64,000 bases of DNA, from contig JAJEKV010000016.1 of the NCBI GenBank assembly GCA_021234155.1, forward strand, positions 17,091,861 through 17,155,860. The letters are read 5' to 3'. A program made the position numbers and the translations under genes. This document shows positions 56,799 to 64,000 of this stretch, piece by piece (position 1 is the first letter of the stretch; the number at the start of each line of letters is the position of its first letter). This DNA is from Isoetes taiwanensis. Its lineage: Eukaryota; Streptophyta; Lycopodiopsida; Isoetales; Isoetaceae. A model generated the notes under the pieces. It searched no databases and was not told where the DNA came from. It saw nothing but the letters and a program-made list of their open reading frames with translations.

Positions 56799-58560
56799 TT
56801 GGAGATATGCATAGAGGATGATATCCCTGATCATAAACCCCTTTCAGATGCAATAGGAAGAAAAAGAAGCGTAAGCAACCGAAGATTTGGTCCAGGTGCT
56901 ATTGCTAAGGTGCTGCATGAGCATTCTATCTCTGACATGTTCGAAGAGGGAAAAAACCAGAGTGAAAGATTGCCAGTTTCAATACATATAGAGGGAGATA
57001 TGTCCCTAATGCAATCTGTTATAATCCGGATAGATGATATGGAAGTCTTACCTCAACTAAGAGGTAAGTATTTTGCCTTTTTCCACTAAAATTGTTCTTG
57101 TTTCAACGCATTACATAGTGCAACGTTAGTCAGCTTGTTGAAATCAATTGGTGGCCTAAGGGCACCATTGCTATGTTGGAATTTGGGTGGGAATGGAAAT
57201 CTGTTTTTTGGGATTTTTGTCTTGGGAAACTTAAAGCTAGGAATTCTTTTGATCTATGGCATTATAGCTACATGGTATTTGGGAATGCAGCAGTACATCC
57301 CGTGGTTGAGAAAAATGAATGTAATAGAGGCTTAGGAGCTAAAATTCTTTCATGTAGGTAGTTTGAAAGATTCATATAGCAGCAACAGGCTTGTCTCTCT
57401 TGGCTAAAGAAAGAATAGGACCTTAAGAGATATCTTTGTGAGAAATGCAATATGGACATAATGGCTGTAAAAAGGAAGAAAGGACAAACAAAAGAATGGT
57501 TGTTAAGGTTATGTACTGAATGATAATGATAACGATAATGTAATTGTGCAATGTTGAGAAACTACAAGATGTCTCCAATAATAGATGTTACATTTTGGTG
57601 TCCTTTATGTGCCTATAAATCTATTTTCATTTGTATGCAACGGATCTGGATTGAAACATTGGTGCACTAAAACCTTGAAATTGTATGGGCTCTATCTTAT
57701 TCCCTCCATAAGCTACTTGCTCCAAGCTTTTGTACCTCCTTATATCTCCATGATGAATAGAATAGAATAGAATAGCATCAATTGTGGATGTACCATAATG
57801 GGGATGGTATAATTGTGGAAGTAAGGGTTAAAAATATTGCTGAAATAGCACATCAATATGTGTTGATTAGGGGGGAATGGGGTGGGACAAAATTTAGTCT
57901 AAACAATGGGGCCAAAGTGCTAAAATGGGTGAATAAGTGGTATGGAAACTCTAAAGTATTATAAGACATATGGGTAAACGTAAATGTAAGGCTGGTTGGT
58001 TTGGTCCTTAAAGAAAAATTTGTTCATATTAGGTCCAACGGATGCCAAAAAATTACTACTCCTTAGCAATAAGGGCAAATAATATATGTGATGGATTACA
58101 AATGTAATGAAGTGGGTTGGGGCTAGCCTAGCAAACTGGCCGACCAACTCTTCACCCTTATGCATGATCAAGTGCAGTTGTACTAAAATGGAAGGCGGGT
58201 TATGGGGTAAACTTAAAAAGATACTCTATAAAAGGTTGTTGTGTGTGGCGGGTGTTTTGGGGGGGGCATGTTAGAAGGGCAAGGTCATCCCCACACTAGT
58301 TGGAGACGTACCAAGGGATTACTACTAATTCAAAAACCTAGATTTGCTAGAAATGGGTATTTGATTACTCTTGGCCTAGGTGATAGACCTAAAAATATCG
58401 TGAGAGGCACTCTTTGGGATTTGTGTTGTGGGTTCAGAGAAGTATCTCCAATCATTAATATAAACAAGAGGAATGATGGAAAAAATAACTTATATGGGCG
58501 GGTCCTTTGCCGAACAAAGGGACAAGAAAGATGTCGGGGAGGGGAGTCATAACGGTCCCC
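56799..58560 (+). pseudogene. Possible LINE ORF1 remnant upstream of the second LINE
   Basis: Several hydrophilic open segments on the plus strand (56799-57089, 57782-57964, 58241-58552) precede the endonuclease start at 58676 as an ORF1 would. They include LCEKCNMDIMAVKRKKGQTK near 57.45 kb, with a CxxC pair. I find no decisive motif; the call rests on position. Confidence 0.25.
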
Positions 58561-58669
58561 AACCACAAGACATTAATACCTATAAAGCTATAAAATGAAG
58601 AGCATGATGTTTACTGGTATAGTTTGTTGTTCTAGAAAGGGGGGCTCTGCAATGAGGAGACTGTAAACA

Positions 58670-59470
58670 TTGTACAATATGAAGATTATATCGTGGAATC
58701 TTCGAGGTATTAAGGGAGCTCTGAAGAGAGCTAGAGTTTGGTCAGCTATACAATCTATGAATGCAGATATTATACTCGTAGAGGAATATAGGCTTCCAGA
58801 TTTTGAGGCTAGATCATTAGGTGGCTGGGTGGGTAGTCAATATTCTTCTCTCATCTATGCAGCTAGAGGCACCAAAGGGGGGTACAAGAATTATTTGGAA
58901 AGGGTTATTATTACTCTTCAATATGTGGGGACAGATGGGAGATGCCATGCAGTCCAATATGAGAACCTGCAAATTGAACCTGCTGAAGAACATGAGGAGC
59001 TACTCGATACACTAAAAGTATCAAATTCCTTTGCCATTCTTGCAGATATGCCAGATGATCCTGGTGCTGATAAAATTGCAGATGAAATCTGTAATAGTCC
59101 CATTGAGCCAACCTCCCTTCACCCTCAACTTCAAAACACACCTACATATACATCCATCACACATCCCATCCAAAACATTGCATTACCATTTGAAACTGCA
59201 CTTGACCCCCTTTCCTTATATGTTGACCTCTCTGAAACTTCTGAATCATCCTTACCCCCTACCAAGAATGCAGCCATTTCCCCAAAGATAGCTCAGCAAT
59301 TGCAGGAATTAATGACAGCCACTGAGGTATTGCCAGATCCTTCTAAACAGATGTCAATGGTCACAAAAGATAGGGATGAACAGATCAGAAATATATCAAA
59401 TGGTTGGGAACACAATTTGCTGTACATAGATCATGAGCACACAGTAGCAACCGCAACAGCATATGATCAG
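58670..59470 (+). pseudogene. LINE ORF2 endonuclease start fused to an acidic tail, truncated by copy C
   Basis: MKIISWNLRGIKGALKRARV, MNADIILVEEYRLPDFEARS and LIYAARGTKGG are the N-terminal endonuclease of a plant LINE (the usual QET motif is VEE here). After ~80 residues the homology fades. The frame stays open for another ~170 codons of acidic, Pro/Thr/Ser-rich sequence (LADMPDDPGADKIADEIC, SETSESSLPPTKNAA), suggesting an in-frame internal deletion or fusion. The frame ends where the TIR of copy C begins at 59471. Confidence 0.7.
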
Positions 59471-59492
59471 AACAAAGTTTAAAATGAAACGC
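59471..59492 (+). repeat. Left TIR of copy C
   Basis: Identical to the 4281 TIR over 22 bp. The left flank ends TCAG. Confidence 0.85.
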
Positions 59493-61613
59493 ACTTATTT
59501 GCTGGAAACGCACTTCAAAAGGAATCTTTGAAAGATTCCCTAAAATTCCCTTAAAAAGTCCATTTTTAAGATTTTTTTGTGACAGGTGTGACAATTTAAG
59601 TAATTTAGGTACCATTTTTGAGGGGTTGATTGAACATAACTTTCGTGCAAAAATTTTAAATAGCAATTTTCATCCTCCTAAACTAGAACAAAAAATAGTT
59701 ACTTTTATAAAGTGTAGCAAAAAAGGGGCAATAAAAAAAATAGCAAGGGTAGTAGAGTGACAAAGAAGTGATATATTCAAGGTTGTGAAAATTGTACAAA
59801 ATTATGAACAAAATTGTCAAAAATATAGGATATTTTGACAGACAATCATCACACACACTTCTTCGTTCTTTACATGTTCGAGTCATCGGACAAACTTACA
59901 TTTTGCGCAGCAAGATCGGGATGCATCTCATCCTCGACTCATTTATTCCCCGGATCACTCGAGCCTTCATCCTCGGCTTCACTCTCAAAGACCGGATGTA
60001 CTCGAACGATCTTCTTCCTCACTGTCTACAAGTGAGTCTTCATCATCATCTTTTTTGGCCACCTTTTTGGCTTGTTTGTCTAATCCACATGCTGACCTTA
60101 TTAAAGTTTGAGTGACCATACGTAACTTATTAGCAGCAGTCAGAACAAAGTCATATGCAAGAACCTTTACTTGATTAGATCTATGACAGCAGTGCTTTGC
60201 TTTGGACTTAGCTCTCTTTCCCACTCTGTTTTTTACCATCTCCAAAAGTATAACTCCCACTCGAAAGCATTGGCGTGATCGTTCTCATCCGTGCACTTTT
60301 AATTGAGTGGGAATTCCATCCTCTCTTGTTACCTCCAAAGACTTTAGCTAGCCGAATGGCCTCCCGATTCATCATTATCACCGGGGACAGCTATGAGCAT
60401 TCCTTTTCTCAAATCTCGAGGATCCCAGATACTCGAAAGCAACTTGTTGTCTTTGTGCGTCTAGGGCGAGTGTACATGACTCTGTCATCTTCATCTGAGC
60501 TAGCCAATATCTCTACATGTTCCTCTTGATTCTCAACTTGCACAGGGAGGGTTTGCCTAGATGGCCAGTTGAATGTAACTGGTCTTCGACCTTGTAATGA
60601 AGCTTGCAACATGTCACGCTTCTTAGAAAAATTGAGGCCACCATAAAGCATCTGCCTCCCCAAAGTGGTTAGAGCAGGACTGAATACTTGTCTCAATACA
60701 ATCCAATGATTTATTTGAGTCAAATGCTCTTCCCTCCTTTTTACTCTTTGTGATTTCTTTCAAGCTTTTTAGAGGCATTTGCTCTGCAGAGAGCATGGAA
60801 CTAGTATTGGGGATGTTGCGAATGAATTGAATACTGCACAGCTGGGCCGCCAATTGCAAGGATGTGGCATATTTCTTTCCTTGTAAGATGGCCTTGCCAT
60901 CTACAAGTGAAATTTTGATCCGATCTTTGGAATGTAATGTTTCTCAAGGGCTCAATAGCACAGTGACCTAGTTGATCTCTCCGAAAAATCCATTCCTTGA
61001 AATCATAAGTTTCTTCCAATAACTCGATGTCTGGACGAGGATTGTAGGAATCTTGGATGACCTCAATCATGGCTGGCAGGCTTAGAGCTTTTTTTCGAGC
61101 AAGACGTTTAGAGAACCTACTGAACATCTGATCAATTTGGTCGTGTGTATGACCAACAAGCAGGAAACCAATCTTCACCTTCTTGAAGATTTGTTTCTCT
61201 ACTAGCATAGCACAGTAAGCAAACAACGCCTGATTCTTATTTTCCCTTTGTCGTGTTATCTAGTCAAGATACGAACCCGTGGATATGTTCTAGATTGGAA
61301 AGAAGCTTATTCAATATTGTGATAGTGAGATTTGGATCAGCATGAATGTTTGATAATTCAAAAATGCCTTGCAAGATAGTTTTCCATTAAATACCATAGC
61401 ACCAACAACATGCGATGTATGAAATCTTCTTCAAGAAGATCCTTAGGCACATTGACAAAATGTGGTAGGGTGGTCTTCTTCGGTCCATTCCATCAATAAC
61501 AACTGATATGTAGTTGAGTGGTTGTTCCAGTGCTTTCTTCCTATGTTTTGTCAATTTTCTCCTTTCCAAAGATTGTTGTTCTCTGTGCTTGTTCAGTTTC
61601 TCCTTCAATGCAT

Positions 61614-61685
61614 CTGAAAGGAAAACATGTTTAGGAAAGAACCTACTTTTAAGTAGAACTAGGCAAGAACACGTCCGAAGCTTAC
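61614..61685 (-). other. Short GT-AG intron in the DUF7869-like gene
   Basis: On the minus strand the exon ...RTLHTKK ends at a GTAAGC donor and the next exon DALKEKLNKHREQQ starts after CCTTTCAG. The 72-bp length is typical of small plant or algal introns. Confidence 0.65.
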
Positions 61686-62429
61686 TTTTTAGTGTGAAGT
61701 GTCCTTGCATTTTGTCTCTGAGCTTTTAATTCAGAGCATGTAGCACAAACAGACATCCTATGCTTTCTAGGAATGGCCACGCGAGAAAACTCTTTTTTCC
61801 AGAGCACAGTAAAGTAAGAGTAGCAGACAAAGCGTTCTCCAGCCTCAACACACATCTCCTTATAATTATCGTAGACTTCTTGTTTCGTGAAATTGTCACT
61901 CAAGTGGTACATAGGGCTGTTAGGGAGTTTCTCACAAGACTCCTTAAAGAAACCTTCCATCCAGGAAACACATTGAAGAGCATGAATTCTGGTTATGCCT
62001 CCTGAATGGCAGTAGTCATTGATGCCTGGATTCTTGTCAAGCCTTTTCTTCAGGCGGTCAAGTCGTCTGCTGCCTAAAGCATGAATCAATTTGAAGGCCG
62101 TTTGTTGACGCATTTTTTGTGGCCACCAGCCGTGTAGTAAACTTCTCACCATCATCCGCCTAATATTGAAGGCTAAGTAGCCCCTTTGGTCTAGCGAGAG
62201 TCATTGAACTGAACTATCACGAAGCAACCTCAATTCCTTTAGTCCAATCTTAAGCAAACAACGTTGAGAACAACAGTGCTTTGTATGTGTTGCCCGCAAG
62301 TGAGCCTCGTCCATGAGTTTCTTTCTTCTAACGGTTGTACATGCTGTCTTGTGTAAGTTACGCTTTAAGATTTTTACTTGCGTGGGCTTTGAATTCAACA
62401 TGGAGTCTTGTGGCTTTGGTAGGTCCTCG

Positions 62430-62482
62430 CCCCGAGACATCAACATGAGGTGTTTCTTCGCCCCGAGATCAACATGAGGTGT
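62430..62482. repeat. ~27-bp direct repeat in the transposase N-terminus
   Basis: CGCCCCGAGA.ATCAACATGAGGTG occurs twice in tandem, with a one-base difference in length that shifts the frame. Confidence 0.8.
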
Positions 62483-63009
62483 ACTTGTAGATGCCGAGGG
62501 TTTGATGTGGGCAAGGCACGGGGGAGATGCTTTCCCTCTCTCGGGAAAAAGTAATCGAGGCTGGTGACGTGAGTTGACCAGCTCCCCGGTGTCGTGAGAA
62601 CACGGGGAGTTGCGTGTCGCTGACTGCTCCCACTTGTTGTAGTACCATTTAGCGAAATGGATGGAGTTGGTGTGATTTGCCTCCGTGGAGGGAGCCTACG
62701 GTGGACTATGGGCGACGTACTAAAATGAATTGGAGGAGGTAGTCTGACCTCTCTAGCCTGAGGTGGGGTGAAACGCATGGTGGGGCGGGGCGACGCTCGT
62801 GAGCGAGGGGTGTGGTGGAGTAAATTGAACTAGTGGTGGAAGCCAAGGTGGTCTTGCCGAGTAAACTCAACAGAGCCGGGTGTTGGAATGTCGGATGTAA
62901 AATATTCGTGGCTACTTCCCCGTGTCCGCTGAGGAGGTGTGAAAGCCATTGCAGGGAGGAAGCTCGCTTATCAGAGTTGGAGGCTCTGCAGTTCTTTTCT
63001 CTCGAGCCA

Positions 63010-63850
63010 TACGGTATAAATTTATACAGAGTTGGTATAAATTTATACAGGGAAGAAAAACTTAAGGCGGCAGACTGTATAAATTTATACGGAGATGGTA
63101 TAAATTTATACAGAGGAGGGCAACATAGAACAGAGCGGTATAAATTTATACCTAAAAACTCACGTATTACTTGTATTGAAAAACTTTATGGAGAAGCGCT
63201 TATATGAAGCGGCAGACTTAGCAGAGGTAATTTGGGCCGCCACCGCCACCCTATTTTCTATATACGCAGCCGAGTCGGAAGGCGCCATGCGGCTTATATA
63301 CCCCCCTTATTTGCTCTCTGGAACGTCTATACGCGGGTCTATACTGTCATGGCCACGTAAGTCTACTACCCGTACTGTTCTAGTTTCTCTTTTGTTTTAA
63401 TCTGCTAGAGTGTAAGCGCTTACGGTATAAATTTATACCGATATAGTTCTGGATCGGTATAAATTTATACCGCCGAGCCGAAGCAGTATAAATTTATACC
63501 GTTCAGTAACATCGGGTATAAATTTATACCGATATAGTCTCGATCGGTATAAATTTATACCGCGGTGCTCGAGCGGTATAAATTTATACCGCAGTTTCAT
63601 GCCGTCGGTATAAATTTATACCGCCGAAAGCACCTCATGGTATAAATTTATACCGGACCGTGGTTCTCGAATCCGGTATAAATTTATACCGCCGAAAGCA
63701 CCTAGCGGTATAAATTTATACCGACCGTTTTCTCGAACGGTATAAATTTATACCGCTTCGAGCACCCTCAGGATAAATTTATACCGATATGGTTCTGGAT
63801 CGGTATAAATTTATACCGCTCGAGCACCTGCGGTATAAATTTATACCGAT
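63010..63850. repeat. Palindrome array (19 units) in copy C
   Basis: Five units at 63010-63155 and fourteen at 63421-63850 of (C)GGTATAAATTTATACC(G). Spacers are 10-25 bp in the second block and often contain TCGAGCACC, GATATGGTTCTGGAT or GAAAGCACCT words. The distance between units is close to 30 bp, about three helical turns. Confidence 0.9.
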
Positions 63851-64000
63851 CCAGAACCATTTTGGAATCTTGGTGTCTAGTGCTTAAAGAAGTGTCGCAA
63901 ACCTTAATATTTCAGTAATATTCTTGCGTTTTAAGCTTAAATAACACAAATAAAGTGATAATTTAGTGTAGATTTTATGCTCTTTTCGCCTCTATTTTTA

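Larger units (their letters stand above)
59985..62778 (-). pseudogene. DUF7869-like transposase gene of copy C
   Basis: The minus-strand gene starts with a Pro/Ser/Thr-rich N-terminus (62778-62440). Next come KHCCSQRCLLKIGLKELRLL (Cys motif), LHGWWPQKMRQQTAFKLIHA, YHLSDNFTKQEVYDNYK, VCATCSELK, an intron, KALEQPLNYISVVIDGMDRR, then REN-KNQALFAYCAMLVEKQ, GFLLVGHTHDQIDQMFSRFS, a middle region, and an acidic tail KKVAKKDDDEDSLVDSEEE. The blocks IDGMD, (D)..T...ENKN and GHTH..ID are the signature of the RNase H-fold DUF7869 family common in eukaryotic transposon-like proteins; the Asp residues are likely catalytic. The expected LDN before ENKN has a stop. Frames shift about five times. Reads towards the left TIR. 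Confidence 0.8.
59471..64000. mobile_element. TIR/palindrome transposon, copy C (continues past the window)
   Basis: Begins with AACAAAGTTTAAAATGAAAC and the same subterminal sequence as copies A and B. It holds a transposase-like gene on the minus strand (62778-59985) and 19 palindromes at 63010-63850. The right TIR is not in the window. It is inserted in a LINE ORF. Of the three copies only this one has a nearly full transposase, so it represents the autonomous form. Confidence 0.75.

Noticed and set aside
63010-63850. CRISPR-like array (regular repeats and spacers)
   Set aside because: The repeat is a perfect 16-18 bp palindrome, spacers are 10-25 bp and partly repeated, there are no cas genes and the context is eukaryotic.

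Overview
This is a stretch of eukaryotic nuclear DNA, most likely from a plant with a large, repeat-rich genome. The evidence is AT-rich intergenic sequence, Ty1/copia and LINE retroelements of plant type, tRNA-like SINE units with A/B boxes, GT-AG introns, and no operons or ribosome binding sites. I recognise no convincing single-copy host gene. Nearly every coding stretch is part of a transposable element, and most carry frameshifts or stops, so the CDS/pseudogene entries are composites of several reading frames. The lineage is inferred from retroelement style only.

Left part (1-16 kb): a Ty1/copia element (RT, RNase H, 3' LTR ending at 10771) is split by a 1.7-kb insertion (1986-3725) and by a 5.5-kb DNA transposon (4281-9794). 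That transposon has 22-bp terminal inverted repeats and a TAAA target duplication. It holds a palindrome array, a 920-bp duplication carrying a tRNA-like SINE, and a 564-bp foldback element. Then follow a gag-like ORF remnant, a ~240-bp tandem repeat, and a small retroposon with a perfect 16-bp target duplication.

Middle (16-46 kb): this is the most interesting part. A 9-kb DNA transposon (19197-28271, 'element 1') has two convergent genes. One is a transposase-like gene (minus). The other (plus) shows RING-like, Ulp1/C48-like and FCP1/HAD-phosphatase-like segments. It lies between the first and later exons of a second, related transposase gene (17938-31479, plus). That gene in turn faces its own FCP1-like and Ulp1-like remnants on the minus strand (33.4-31.9 kb, 'element 2'). 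So the same cargo occurs twice in the same convergent layout, one copy nested in the other. To the right lie ABRE/G-box-like repeats, a 431-bp tandem duplication with tRNA-like units, an inverting minisatellite, a 2.1-kb foldback structure, and a coiled-coil gene remnant interrupted by a (GGT)n tract.

Right part (46-64 kb): mostly AT-rich sequence without genes, a 3'-truncated LINE (51.3-49.06 kb, minus), and a second LINE fragment (58.67-59.47 kb). The LINE fragment is cut by a transposon with the same TIR as the 4.28-kb element (copy C, 59471 to beyond the window). Copy C carries a DUF7869-like transposase gene (62.8-59.98 kb, minus) and 19 copies of the palindrome GGTATAAATTTATACC. A third, internally deleted copy (B) sits at 16275-17300 and keeps only the TIR, the tail of the same transposase, and a palindrome array. 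Two apparently unrelated DNA transposon families therefore dominate the window: the palindrome-array/DUF7869-like family (copies A, B, C) and the FCP1+Ulp1 cargo family (elements 1 and 2).
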